Shown here: positions 1 through 8,067 of the stretch, in pieces
Position numbering within the stretch: position 1 is the first letter of the stretch
Layout of the letters: each line of letters begins with the position of its first letter
Assembly: GCA_002436005.1 (NCBI GenBank)
Contig: DIXG01000100.1
Coordinates: 43,136-107,135, forward strand
DNA: 64,000 bases
Source of the DNA: Anaerolineaceae bacterium UBA6086
GTDB taxonomy: Bacteria > Chloroflexota > Anaerolineae > Anaerolineales > Anaerolineaceae
Reading direction: 5' to 3'
Translations under genes and position numbers: made by a program
The notes under the pieces: model-generated
Database searches by the model: none
Told to the model about the DNA's origin: nothing
What the model saw: only the letters and a program-made list of their open reading frames with translations

Positions 1-162
1 CTCGAGGGATCCTTACAGGTGCACATTCCCGCATCACTTTACGCCAAACATTATCAAATCCTGCAATCGCAGGGACCTTTCCTGGTTCAGGGGCACATCG
101 AACAAAATCAATTCCAGATGCGCACCTGGCTGATGGCAGAAAAAATTTCCCTGCTAAATTGA
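1..162 (+). CDS. C-terminal fragment, DnaE-like DNA polymerase III alpha (OB-fold end)
   Basis: An open frame runs from the first base to TGA at 160-162 and gives 53 residues. It reads as the last strands of an OB-fold: a 'HIPASLYAKHYQIL' segment followed by 'GPFLVQGHIEQNQ' and a closing 'RTWLMAEKIS'. This resembles the very C-terminus of DnaE/DnaE2 polymerases, where the OB domain ends in a 'fLvveGrv...ae+i' pattern. Only the tail is present, so family assignment is tentative. The frame begins with adjacent XhoI and BamHI hexamers (1-12), which could be native or a cloning boundary. Confidence 0.45.
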   Translation, partial: LEGSLQVHIPASLYAKHYQILQSQGPFLVQGHIEQNQFQMRTWLMAEKISLLN

Positions 163-190
163 TGCAGCAGAACAACCCGCCTGATCTCCC

Positions 191-219
191 TTGCCGTCCG
201 ATCAGCTACCGACTATACT
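191..219 (+). promoter_or_regulatory. Possible sigma70 promoter for treS
   Basis: TTGCCG (191-196) and TATACT (214-219) are separated by exactly 17 bases, 54 bases before the trehalose synthase start. The match to consensus is moderate and the position is sensible. Confidence 0.4.
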
Positions 220-272
220 TGACTCAATAAAGTAAATACATCCACCGCTTGTCCATAATTTGGGAGGTCAGA

Positions 273-1904
273 ATGACTGAAAATATGATTCCCTGGTATA
301 TGAACGCCGTTTTCTATGAGGTTCATGTCAGGGCTTTTTGTGATTCATCTGGAAATGGCAAAGGGGATATCCAGGGATTGATCAGCAAGCTGGATTATAT
401 TAAGGATTTAGGAGTAGATTGTATCTGGATATTGCCCATCTATCCCTCCCCTCTCAAGGATGACGGCTACGACATCGCAGATTATTACGATGTCCATCCC
501 GATTATGGGACTCTGGCAGACTTTAAACTGCTGATAAAAGAAGCCCATGCCCGCGGCTTACGTTTGATCTCAGATCTTGTTCTGAATCACACATCCGATC
601 AGCATCCGTGGTTTCAGCAGTCACGGTCGAATCCCACATCAAAATATCGTGATTACTATGTGTGGTCTGATACGAATGATAAATACACAGATGCACGCAT
701 CATCTTCCTTGATACCGAACCCTCAAACTGGACTTTCGATGAAAAGGCTGGTAAATACTTTTGGCACCGCTTCTACTCAACACAACCGGACTTGAATTAC
801 GACAACCCTGCTGTTCAAGAAGAAATGTTAAGTGTGATGGATTTCTGGTTGGAAATGGGGATAGACGGGTTCAGGGCGGACGCAGTTCCATACCTGATAG
901 AACGGGAAGGCACCAATTGTGAGAATTTACCTGAAACCCACCAGATTTTGAAACAATTTCGATCACATCTCGACCGACAGTATGAGGGCAAAGTTCTTCT
1001 GGCAGAAGCCAATCAATGGCCGGAGGATGTGCGCCCCTATTTTGGTGAAGGCGATGAATTTCATATGGGATTTCACTTTCCGGTGATGCCGCGCATCTAT
1101 ATGGCATTACGCAAGGGAGATGTCACACCCATTCACTGGATCATGTCCCAAACGCCAGAAATTCCAGATAACACCCAGTGGTGCATTTTTCTCAGAAACC
1201 ACGACGAACTGACCCTTGAAATGGTCACCGAGGAAGAACGGCAGTGGATGTGGTCCGAATATGCCCCATTACCCCGGATGCGGCTCAATCTCGGCATTCG
1301 CCGCCGATTGACACCCTTATTGGACAATGACCACCGCAAGATATTGCTGGCTAATGCGCTGCTCTATTCCCTGCCAGGCGCACCCATCATTTATTATGGC
1401 GACGAAATTGGGATGGGCGACAATATCTGGCTGCCAGACCGAAACGGAGTGCGCACACCAATGCAGTGGGACAATACACCAAATGCTGGTTTTTCAACAG
1501 CCGCTGCCGACCAGCTGTATGCGCCAGTGATTGATCAAGGTGAATTTGATTATCGTATTGTGAATGTCGCGATCGAGGAACAAGATCCAAATTCGTTGCT
1601 CAATCAAATGCGTAAATTGATCAAAATCCGAAAATCACACATCGCCCTAGCCCTGGGCGCTTATCAATTCCTTGCAAAAGACCAGCACGGATTTTTCGTC
1701 ATCTTGCGAACATACAAGGACAATAATATCCTGTGCATTTTAAATTTACAGGCAGATGAAAAAAGATTAACACTCGATCTATCAGAATTCCATGGGAAGG
1801 AGCTCGTGGATTTGTGGCATAATACCTTTTACAGAAAAATCGATTCGGAAGAAACCAACTTTGATCTCTCACCCTACGGATTTCTGTGGGTGGAGCTGCG
1901 GTAA
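273..1904 (+). CDS. treS: Trehalose synthase (maltose alpha-D-glucosyltransferase), GH13
   Basis: Probably interconverts maltose and trehalose in the cytoplasm. The protein is 543 aa from the ATG at 273, which follows a GGGAGG ribosome site; a TTG 24 bases upstream is less likely. GH13 landmarks are visible: 'DDGYDIADY' near residue 64, 'LVLNHTSDQHPWF' near 102, nucleophile Asp in 'GFRADAVPY' (about D203), acid/base Glu in 'LLAEANQWP' (about E245) and the third Asp in 'LRNHDEL' (about D311). The 'WYMNAVFYEVHVRAF' opening and 'SDQHPWF' are typical of TreS rather than of amylases or oligo-1,6-glucosidases. The length fits the catalytic part alone, with no fused maltokinase. It stands as a single gene with no glycogen or GlgE genes around it. 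A role in osmoprotection is inferred. Confidence 0.9.
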   Translation: MTENMIPWYMNAVFYEVHVRAFCDSSGNGKGDIQGLISKLDYIKDLGVDCIWILPIYPSPLKDDGYDIADYYDVHPDYGTLADFKLLIKEAHARGLRLISDLVLNHTSDQHPWFQQSRSNPTSKYRDYYVWSDTNDKYTDARIIFLDTEPSNWTFDEKAGKYFWHRFYSTQPDLNYDNPAVQEEMLSVMDFWLEMGIDGFRADAVPYLIEREGTNCENLPETHQILKQFRSHLDRQYEGKVLLAEANQWPEDVRPYFGEGDEFHMGFHFPVMPRIYMALRKGDVTPIHWIMSQTPEIPDNTQWCIFLRNHDELTLEMVTEEERQWMWSEYAPLPRMRLNLGIRRRLTPLLDNDHRKILLANALLYSLPGAPIIYYGDEIGMGDNIWLPDRNGVRTPMQWDNTPNAGFSTAAADQLYAPVIDQGEFDYRIVNVAIEEQDPNSLLNQMRKLIKIRKSHIALALGAYQFLAKDQHGFFVILRTYKDNNILCILNLQADEKRLTLDLSEFHGKELVDLWHNTFYRKIDSEETNFDLSPYGFLWVELR

Positions 1905-1958
1905 GAAACAAACTCTTCATTTTCCAGCAGCAAAGCCTAATCAAGTATAATTGCACCT

Positions 1959-3392
1959 ATGGATGAAGATAATCGCCTGAAAACCTGGCTTTCACAATAC
2001 ATCAAACCGGTCACTGCTGAAAGACGCCACGAAATCATTGAGAAAATCCGAGAGGCGTCTTCTCCGGGGTTTGATTATTTCTTCCTGGTCGTTCTTTCCA
2101 GCGCGATTGCCACACTTGGTCTGATAAATGACTCTCCTGCAGTGATCATTGGTGCAATGCTTGTCGCCCCACTGATGTCGCCCATTATTGGCGTGGGGCT
2201 GGGATCGATCACTGCGGATTACAGCCTGGCTCGCAACTCTGCTTCAGCACTCATCCGCGGTGCACTACTGTCGATCATCCTTTCCGCGCTCCTCACGCTC
2301 AGCAACATTTACTTGCCCTTTGTGCCCTCGCTGATTGAAATTCCGCGGGAAGTGCTGAGCCGGACTCAACCAACTCCCAACGACCTGATTATCGCCCTTG
2401 CGGGTGGTTTAGCCGCAGCCTATTCTCTCGCCCAGCCGCACCTATCTGCTGCCCTGCCTGGTGTCGCCATCGCCACCGCCCTCATGCCCCCACTTTCAAC
2501 AATTGGAATTGGTCTTGCGTTAGGCCGCTGGGACATTGCCGGCGGCGCGGCGCTGTTGTTCCTGACCAACGCGGTCACAATCGCTTTTTCGGCCATTCTG
2601 GTGTTCTTCTTGGAGGGATTTGTTCCAAAGTTTCAAATTAGCAATGGGAAACTGCCAAAAACATTGATGATTTCAGGGCTGCTGACAGGCTTATTGTTGA
2701 TCCCACTGACAGTTCTGGGTGCGCGTTTGGTTTCACAAGCCCAAGACAACCGGCTAATCAATAACATTATTGGCACTGAAATAAGTGAATTTCAAAATGC
2801 AGAATTAACCGAGTTGTCCATTGTACGCTCAGAAAATGAATATCAACTGGAAATCACAATCCGATCCCCTTACCCCCTGACCCACTCCAAAGTGGTCAGT
2901 ATTCAACAGGCACTTGTCTCTCGTTTAGAAAAACCTGTCGCACTGAGGGTGAATCACGTCAAAGCAGAAACACTTGACCCGCTAATTCCACCGACTTATA
3001 CACCGACGCCAACCATTACCCAAACGCCAACTCCTGGCCCAAGTCCAACATTGACGGACACACCGACCCCTACGGCAACACTGACCCCAACAGCGACAAA
3101 TACAGCCACGGCCACAATAACACCAACAGAGATTCCCGCAACGCCAACGCCTAGGAATGCATTGATCAACCGCACCGCGATTCCTCCCTATACAAATCTA
3201 TACCAGGAACCCGGCGGGCCGGTCATTGCACAGCTGACACAAAACTCAAAATTGCTGGATCTGCACAACACAATGATTTATGAGGGGCTCGTCTGGTCCC
3301 AGGTGCTTGACGAAGAAGGTCGGGTTGGCTGGGTTCCGTCCATTTACTTGCGCTATCCAACCGATACACCCACTGTTTTTCCTGATGACTAA
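1959..3392 (+). CDS. DUF389 (TIGR00341) membrane protein with Thr/Pro linker and C-terminal SH3b domain
   Basis: A 477-aa membrane protein of unknown function. Residues about 35-240 contain the DUF389 core, with several membrane segments and the hallmark 'AVIIGAMLVAPLMSPIIG' and 'PGVAIATALMPPLSTIGIGL' stretches. A further membrane segment follows near 228-250, then a soluble alpha/beta part. Residues about 345-395 are a low-complexity linker of repeated Thr-Pro units. Residues about 400-465 form an SH3b-like domain ending 'GRVGWVPSIYLRY'. The SH3b part would lie outside the membrane and may contact the cell wall. This fusion is unusual for DUF389, which commonly ends after the membrane and soluble parts. 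No strong ribosome site is visible before the ATG. Confidence 0.8.
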   Translation: MDEDNRLKTWLSQYIKPVTAERRHEIIEKIREASSPGFDYFFLVVLSSAIATLGLINDSPAVIIGAMLVAPLMSPIIGVGLGSITADYSLARNSASALIRGALLSIILSALLTLSNIYLPFVPSLIEIPREVLSRTQPTPNDLIIALAGGLAAAYSLAQPHLSAALPGVAIATALMPPLSTIGIGLALGRWDIAGGAALLFLTNAVTIAFSAILVFFLEGFVPKFQISNGKLPKTLMISGLLTGLLLIPLTVLGARLVSQAQDNRLINNIIGTEISEFQNAELTELSIVRSENEYQLEITIRSPYPLTHSKVVSIQQALVSRLEKPVALRVNHVKAETLDPLIPPTYTPTPTITQTPTPGPSPTLTDTPTPTATLTPTATNTATATITPTEIPATPTPRNALINRTAIPPYTNLYQEPGGPVIAQLTQNSKLLDLHNTMIYEGLVWSQVLDEEGRVGWVPSIYLRYPTDTPTVFPDD

Positions 3393-3410
3393 GTCGATTT
3401 GTGAGCGTAC

Positions 3411-3572
3411 ATGAGATCTTACGAATGTATTGCCTGCGGTTATATTTATATTCCGGAAGATGGGGATCCTATTACCGGGATCGAACCAGGAACAGCCTTT
3501 GAAGATCTTCCTGAAGACTGGGTCTGTCCGGATTGAGGGCTGGGGAAAGAGGAATTTGAACCCATCGATTAT
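3411..3572 (+). pseudogene. Rubredoxin interrupted by in-frame TGA at the fourth cysteine position
   Basis: Starting at ATG 3411, 18 bases after the previous stop, 41 codons give a clear rubredoxin: 'YECIACGYIY' carries Cys6 and Cys9, and 'DWVCPD' carries Cys39. The next codon, exactly where the fourth iron ligand Cys42 belongs, is TGA (3534-3536). The frame then resumes with rubredoxin-like 'GLGKEEFEPID', which ends where rubredoxins normally end (about residue 54). After that there is no stop until TAA at 3675-3677, and the extra 34 residues do not look like rubredoxin. A truncated product would lack one Fe ligand. Loss of both a cysteine codon and the normal stop favours decay, but a sequencing error or selenocysteine recoding cannot be excluded from sequence alone. 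Confidence 0.75.
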
Positions 3573-3776
3573 TCAATAGCCCACATCAATAATCGATTTA
3601 GCAGATCGGATTCTTTCGTCAACATTTCGAACCCTATAGACGCAAGTCTCGATCAAGTCACAGAACTCGGCATTTAAACTATCGTAAATAATCTGGATTC
3701 TTTGAATTCTGAGGATTCACGGATATGACTTTTGTTCAGTTCTCGAAGGCGAAACCTCATAAGAGCGCATGAGCGT

Positions 3777-3805
3777 TTGACAAACAGGGGTTCTTTTGGG
3801 ATAAT
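3777..3805 (+). promoter_or_regulatory. Strong sigma70-type promoter of the N-ATPase operon
   Basis: A perfect TTGACA (3777-3782) and GATAAT (3800-3805) are separated by 17 bases, about 75 bases upstream of atpD. This is the best promoter match in the window and fits a highly expressed operon. The region 3573-3776 before it holds no recognisable gene apart from the frame running on past the rubredoxin. Confidence 0.75.
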
Positions 3806-3880
3806 TAATCGGGTTGTGCCGCCCCTGGTTCACACGAGGGTTAATTCATTAATTAAACAGAATCATCAGAGGTGACATTT

Positions 3881-5314
3881 TTGGAAACAGATCTTCAAGA
3901 AAAGAATTATAAAAAAGGCGTCATCGTTAAGGTGGTTGGGGTGGTTGTCGATGTCGAGTTTAAGACCGGTGATTTACCGAGTATTCACAATGCGCTTCGT
4001 GTTATTTTTAATCAAAGAAGCCCCCTTATTCTCGAAGTTCAGGAACATGTAGACGCCAACACAGTTCGCGCCATATCAATGGGTTCAACTGCCGGGTTGC
4101 GGCGCGGATTGGCTGCTGAGGATACTGGAGAACCTATTCAGGTTCCCGTAGGCAGGCAAACACTTGGCAGGATGTTCAACATTCTTGGGGAGCCCATTGA
4201 TAACAAAGGTCCCATACCAGAAGATGTTTTGCGTCACCCGATCCACGCAAAATCACCCGAATTACGCGTTCAACGGGTGGTGACCTCACCATTTATTACA
4301 GGGATCAAATCCATTGACCTGCTTACACCCTACCCAAATGGTGGAAAGATTGGCCTTTTTGGCGGTGCTGGCGTAGGTAAAACCGTGTTGATCATTGAGC
4401 TGATGCGCAATGTCACCAAGAAATATTCTGGAATTGTCCTGTTTGCCGGCGTTGGTGAACGCAGTCGTGAAGGGAATGACCTGTATCTGGAATTAAACGA
4501 CCGTGATGTGATGGACTCATCCGTCCTTGTTTTTGGCCAGATGAACGAACCACCTGGCGCTAGGCTGCGAACGCCCCTGACAGCATTGACAATGGCTGAA
4601 TATTTCCGTGATTATGAAAAACGGCCAGTCCTTGTCTTTATCGATAATATTTTTCGCTACATTCAAGCGGGGTCTGAGGTCTCAGCATTGCTTGGGCGAC
4701 TGCCAAGCGAGGTTGGATATCAACCCACATTAGAATCTGAAATGGGAATGCTGCAAGAACGGATAACCACTACAACTGCTGGAAGTGTAACCTCTGTTCA
4801 GGCAGTTTATGTGCCTGCCGATGATATGACCGATCCGGCTGTCACTGCGACCTTTGCGCACCTGGACGCATCCACCGTCCTTTCCCGGAGACTGGTGGAT
4901 CTTGGGATCTATCCCTCAATCGACCCATTAGCGTCATCATCTTCCTTGTTATCCCCACAATATGTCGGTCAAGAACACTACGATACTGCCATGCAGGTCA
5001 AATCAACACTGGCACGTTATGAAGTGCTTCAAGATGTAATTGCCATTCTTGGCCTGGAAGAGCTGAGTGAAACAGATCAAACCACAGTCAATCGCGCACG
5101 GCGCATTCAGCGCTTTCTATCCCAACCCTTCTTTGCAGCCGAAGATTTTACCGACAATCCCGGAAGATTTGTTGAGCTTGACGAAACATTGCGAGGATTT
5201 CGAGAAATCCTGGAAGGTCTGCACGACAACGTCCCGGAACAGGCATTTTATATGGTGGGCACTATCGATGATGCCCTTGAAAAAGCTCAGCAGCTGGAGG
5301 GCGATCTGCAATGA
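3881..5314 (+). CDS. atpD: N-type ATPase subunit beta
   Basis: Catalytic subunit of the rotary ATPase head. It is 477 aa from TTG 3881, chosen because the AGAGGTGA ribosome site (3867-3874) sits at the right distance; a GTG at 3872 would overlap that site. The P-loop 'GGAGVGKTVLI', the catalytic Glu in 'GVGERSREGND' and the 'FIDNIFRYIQAGSEVSALLGR' region are all present, so it should be catalytically competent. It is first in the operon, and beta-epsilon first is the diagnostic order of N-ATPases (atpDCQRBEFAG), unlike standard F-ATPases, where beta and epsilon come last. It overlaps atpC by four bases (ATGA). Confidence 0.95.
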   Translation: METDLQEKNYKKGVIVKVVGVVVDVEFKTGDLPSIHNALRVIFNQRSPLILEVQEHVDANTVRAISMGSTAGLRRGLAAEDTGEPIQVPVGRQTLGRMFNILGEPIDNKGPIPEDVLRHPIHAKSPELRVQRVVTSPFITGIKSIDLLTPYPNGGKIGLFGGAGVGKTVLIIELMRNVTKKYSGIVLFAGVGERSREGNDLYLELNDRDVMDSSVLVFGQMNEPPGARLRTPLTALTMAEYFRDYEKRPVLVFIDNIFRYIQAGSEVSALLGRLPSEVGYQPTLESEMGMLQERITTTTAGSVTSVQAVYVPADDMTDPAVTATFAHLDASTVLSRRLVDLGIYPSIDPLASSSSLLSPQYVGQEHYDTAMQVKSTLARYEVLQDVIAILGLEELSETDQTTVNRARRIQRFLSQPFFAAEDFTDNPGRFVELDETLRGFREILEGLHDNVPEQAFYMVGTIDDALEKAQQLEGDLQ

Positions 5315-5685
5315 CCATGCCCTCTTTGCTTACCTTAAAAATATTGACACCCGAAAGTGTCATATTGGATGTTAGCGAAATTCAAGCGGTCACTATTCCC
5401 CTTGGAGACGGTGGCTCAATTGGGATAAGGCCCGGCCATGCGCCTCTGATTGCAGAAACCCATCAAGGTGTGGTTAAGTATCGCAATGAAACCGAAGATA
5501 TGGAAATTGCCCTTTTTGCTGGTGTTCTTGATATTCGGGATAACATTATCACAATCCTGACCGCAGGAGAAGATAATCAGCAGAAAAAAGGCGCGTTTTA
5601 TGATTCTGATAAAAAATATGAAAGGCTCCTCCAAACACTGATCAGTCAACTGACTGAGGAAGAGAATGGCTTGCAGGAAGAATAA
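5311..5685 (+). CDS. atpC: N-type ATPase subunit epsilon
   Basis: A 124-aa epsilon subunit of the central stalk. The N-terminal beta-sandwich is recognisable from 'LKILTPESVILDVSEIQAVTIPLGDGGSIGIRPGHAPLIA', which matches the 'tP...v....v..v.vPg.dG.fgilpgHaPli' pattern of the family (ATP-synt_DE_N). The C-terminal helical part is short and Lys/Glu-rich. The start overlaps the atpD stop by four bases, indicating translational coupling. In N-ATPase operons this gene always follows atpD. Confidence 0.9.
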   Translation: MTMPSLLTLKILTPESVILDVSEIQAVTIPLGDGGSIGIRPGHAPLIAETHQGVVKYRNETEDMEIALFAGVLDIRDNIITILTAGEDNQQKKGAFYDSDKKYERLLQTLISQLTEEENGLQEE

Positions 5686-5693
5686 TTAATTCA

Positions 5694-5963
5694 ATGGATA
5701 ATAAAACTGAAAACAAGACCAATTTTATAAAAGGGCTGTCCCTGTTATCCCTGGGGTGGGAGCTGGCGATCCCGATCTTCATTGGCGTCCTGCTTGGCTA
5801 CCAGCTTGATAAATTGCTAGGCTCACGCCTGGTTTTCACCATCGTTTTACTACTGCTTGGCATTACAACGGGATTCTATAATCTCTATAAGGTCATTCAA
5901 CTCGAAATGCTCAGAACAAAAGTTAGTCAACTGATCAAACAGGAAGACACAAAAGAAGAATGA
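5694..5963 (+). CDS. atpQ: N-ATPase accessory membrane protein AtpQ
   Basis: An 89-aa protein with two predicted membrane segments (about residues 20-42 and 48-67) and 'GWELAIPIFIGVLLGYQLDKLLGS', the pattern of the AtpI/AtpZ/AtpQ group. Position between epsilon and the AtpR gene identifies it as AtpQ of an N-ATPase. Its role is thought to be in assembly of the membrane sector; a Mg2+ or Ca2+ transport role has been suggested for relatives. It starts eight bases after atpC and ends in an ATGA overlap with atpR. Confidence 0.8.
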   Translation: MDNKTENKTNFIKGLSLLSLGWELAIPIFIGVLLGYQLDKLLGSRLVFTIVLLLLGITTGFYNLYKVIQLEMLRTKVSQLIKQEDTKEE

Positions 5964-6259
5964 ATCTCTTGATATACGTTTTATGGTTTCTTGCTGGAGC
6001 TGGGCTGGCAATTTTATTCCTGAAATCCATTCAGGGTTCCATCGCCAGGATTCAACCTGATAAGCAAAAAACGAGTGCCAGGTTGATCTTGCTGAGCACC
6101 CTTTTGCGATGGATTATTATCTTTATTACTTTTTGGTTGGCATTATCCCACTCATTCTTATCGCTACTGCTCATCTTTGTGTCATTCAGTCTAACAAGAC
6201 TGCTCCTGCTTTACCGATATCAGCACAAGCTTTCGGTACAGGCGGATCGAGCACTCTAA
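5960..6259 (+). CDS. atpR: N-ATPase subunit AtpR
   Basis: A 99-aa membrane protein with three predicted membrane segments (about 3-21, 38-58 and 62-82). AtpR proteins are unique to N-ATPases and carry a buried arginine thought to meet a c-ring carboxylate; here 'LLRWIIIFITFWLAL' supplies such an Arg in the second segment. Sequence conservation in this family is low, so the call rests mainly on topology, the Arg and the invariant position between atpQ and atpB. Start overlaps the atpQ stop. Confidence 0.8.
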   Translation: MNLLIYVLWFLAGAGLAILFLKSIQGSIARIQPDKQKTSARLILLSTLLRWIIIFITFWLALSHSFLSLLLIFVSFSLTRLLLLYRYQHKLSVQADRAL

Positions 6260-6274
6260 GAAAAAGGATTTTTT

Positions 6275-6964
6275 ATGGAGGCAATCGAGCCACAAGTTGT
6301 ATTTACGATTTTTGGCATATCCATCACGAACACCGTAGTATCCACCTGGTTCATGATGGCTCTGATCGTTATCGTGATGCTGCTCATCCGAAAGTACAAA
6401 CCTGGCGCAGGTGAGATCATCCTTGAAATGATTGACAACATTGTCAGTACAGTGATGCCAGAAGAAGCAAACATTTCTAAATACCTCCCCCTATTAAGCA
6501 CTCTGGCAATCTTCTTGTTACTTGGCAATATCTTCAGTGTTTTTCCTGGGATGGTTTCACCTACAGCGAACATTAATACCACTGCGGCGTTAGCGATCAT
6601 TGTGTTTTTTGCCGTCCATGTGTATGGTATCCGTGAAAAAGGGCTGTGGGGTTACGCTAAGGATTTGGCAAACCCGATTTTTATCCTGCCTTTGGAGATT
6701 GTCAGTCAATTCTCCCGCACCTTATCATTAGCGGTCAGGCTATTTGGCAACGTATTGAGCACTGACCTGATTGTGATCATTGTATTTGCACTTATCCCAT
6801 TTATCGTCCCTCTCCCATTAACCTTATTAGGAATGCTGACAGGCGTTCTTCAGGCTTATATCTTCCTGGTCCTGTCCTCTCTTTATATCGCATCTGCAAT
6901 AGAAGTTCAGGGAATGGAAGAAGAAAGACGCAAACTCAAGGAAGAAATCTCAAAATCTTCATAA
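6275..6964 (+). CDS. atpB: N-type ATPase subunit a
   Basis: The 229-aa stator subunit that forms the ion half-channels beside the c-ring. Five or six hydrophobic segments are visible. The essential arginine lies in 'FSRTLSLAVRLFGNVLS' (about residue 157), the most conserved part of the family, and a second conserved helix, 'GMLTGVLQAYIFLVLSSLYIASAI', follows. The start has an AAGGA ribosome site. The next gene, 25 bases on, encodes its partner subunit c. Confidence 0.93.
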   Translation: MEAIEPQVVFTIFGISITNTVVSTWFMMALIVIVMLLIRKYKPGAGEIILEMIDNIVSTVMPEEANISKYLPLLSTLAIFLLLGNIFSVFPGMVSPTANINTTAALAIIVFFAVHVYGIREKGLWGYAKDLANPIFILPLEIVSQFSRTLSLAVRLFGNVLSTDLIVIIVFALIPFIVPLPLTLLGMLTGVLQAYIFLVLSSLYIASAIEVQGMEEERRKLKEEISKSS

Positions 6965-6989
6965 CGACAAATAGAAAGGACTATTTTAT

Positions 6990-7262
6990 ATGTGGCAGCT
7001 TGAACCAGAAACCCTTATTACGATCGTGACAATCTTTGTCGCAACCTTCGGCATTGTCCTGGGATGCATTGTTCCTGCAATCATGGAAGGCATTGCGGTC
7101 AAAAAAGCGCTGGATGGGATTGCCAGACAGCCAGATGCAGCCAATGATCTGAGAACGACACTGCTGATTTCAATGGCTCTCCTGGAATCAACAGCAATCT
7201 ACGTGCTTCTTGTGATCCTTGTTTTGCTCTTTGCCAACCCTGTCTTGAATCGTTTCTTCTAA
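6990..7262 (+). CDS. atpE: N-type ATPase subunit c (ion-binding rotor)
   Basis: A 90-aa two-helix rotor subunit. Helix 1 holds 'GCIVPAIMEGIAVKKAL' with Glu33; the loop 'GIARQP' is canonical; helix 2 holds 'SMALLESTAIYVLL' with Glu66, Ser67, Thr68 and Tyr71. The E-S-T...Y pattern is the sodium-ligand signature described for Na+-dependent F-type c-rings, and a second carboxylate in helix 1 is typical of N-ATPases. Na+ coupling is therefore likely, but some N-type c-rings with paired carboxylates are reported to work with protons, so the ion is not settled by sequence. AAAGGA precedes the ATG. Confidence 0.93.
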   Translation: MWQLEPETLITIVTIFVATFGIVLGCIVPAIMEGIAVKKALDGIARQPDAANDLRTTLLISMALLESTAIYVLLVILVLLFANPVLNRFF

Positions 7263-7284
7263 ACGGTTTTTAAGGAGAGATCAA

Positions 7285-8067
7285 ATGCTGGAGATCGATC
7301 CGGTCACAATTCTGGCCGAAATATTTAACTTTTTAATTTTGGCAGTTGTTTTGTACTTCCTGTTATTCAAGCCAATGGTAAAAAGTGTAATGGAACGTGC
7401 AGACGCAAAAAATGCAGCGTTGGAATCTGCATTAGCTAAAGAAGAAGAAGCAGAACAAAAGCTCAAAATGATTGAGGAAAGACTTTCTAATCTTGATTTT
7501 GAAATCGAAGAGCGACTGCAGAAAGCTTATCAACAAGCACAGGAAGACACCGGTTCTCTGATTCAGGCGACGCACAAAGAAGCTGAAATGATTTTGATTG
7601 AAGCAGAAAAAGAAGCGGAAAAATTTAAAAAGCATGAATTTAATCAGTTAAGAGAAACCCTCGTCAGCACCATCCTGAACATCAGTTCCCAAATCCTTCG
7701 CAGATCTACACCCGATGTTGTGCACGAAAATCTTGTAGATGAGTTAACGACTGAAATATGGGACCTGGGGAAAAGGGATATGCAGCAAGTGCGAACGCTG
7801 CGAGATTCACTGACAGAAAGAACGCCCACCGTCTATGTGACATCTGCCAGAGAACTGACTCCTGAGAAACAAAGAAGCCTGGTGAAAACTTTTGGCGCCT
7901 TAGCAGATAAGAACGTCAATATGGAAATTGAAATCAATCCTGATTTAATTGCAGGTATCCACGCAAGAATTGGTGATCTGATCATTGAAAACTCTCTTGC
8001 TATGGAGCTGTCTGATCTCAAGACTGAAGTCCTGAAATCACTTGAAGAGAGCGTTGATGGTGAATAA
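7285..8067 (+). CDS. atpF: N-type ATPase fused b-delta stator subunit
   Basis: A 260-aa peripheral stalk subunit. Residues about 8-30 are a membrane helix, followed by a long charged coiled coil (about 35-125) typical of subunit b. The C-terminal part (about 180-255) contains 'NPDLIAGIHARIGDLIIENSLAMEL', the delta-subunit signature 'dp.liGG...riGd.viDgSl'. The gene thus carries the role of atpH, which is absent from the operon, as known for N-ATPases. Start follows GGAGAGATCAA. It overlaps atpA by 11 bases. Confidence 0.9.
   Translation: MLEIDPVTILAEIFNFLILAVVLYFLLFKPMVKSVMERADAKNAALESALAKEEEAEQKLKMIEERLSNLDFEIEERLQKAYQQAQEDTGSLIQATHKEAEMILIEAEKEAEKFKKHEFNQLRETLVSTILNISSQILRRSTPDVVHENLVDELTTEIWDLGKRDMQQVRTLRDSLTERTPTVYVTSARELTPEKQRSLVKTFGALADKNVNMEIEINPDLIAGIHARIGDLIIENSLAMELSDLKTEVLKSLEESVDGE

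Noticed and set aside
2990..3160. Tandem repeat or CRISPR-like array
   Set aside because: It is the Thr/Pro-coding linker of the DUF389 protein; units are degenerate and there are no spacers.
3534..3582. Bacterial SECIS element after the rubredoxin TGA
   Set aside because: The only fold has a 5-bp outer stem, a large one-sided bulge and an 11-base loop starting with CC; the usual G at the loop start is missing. It is too weak to annotate as a feature.
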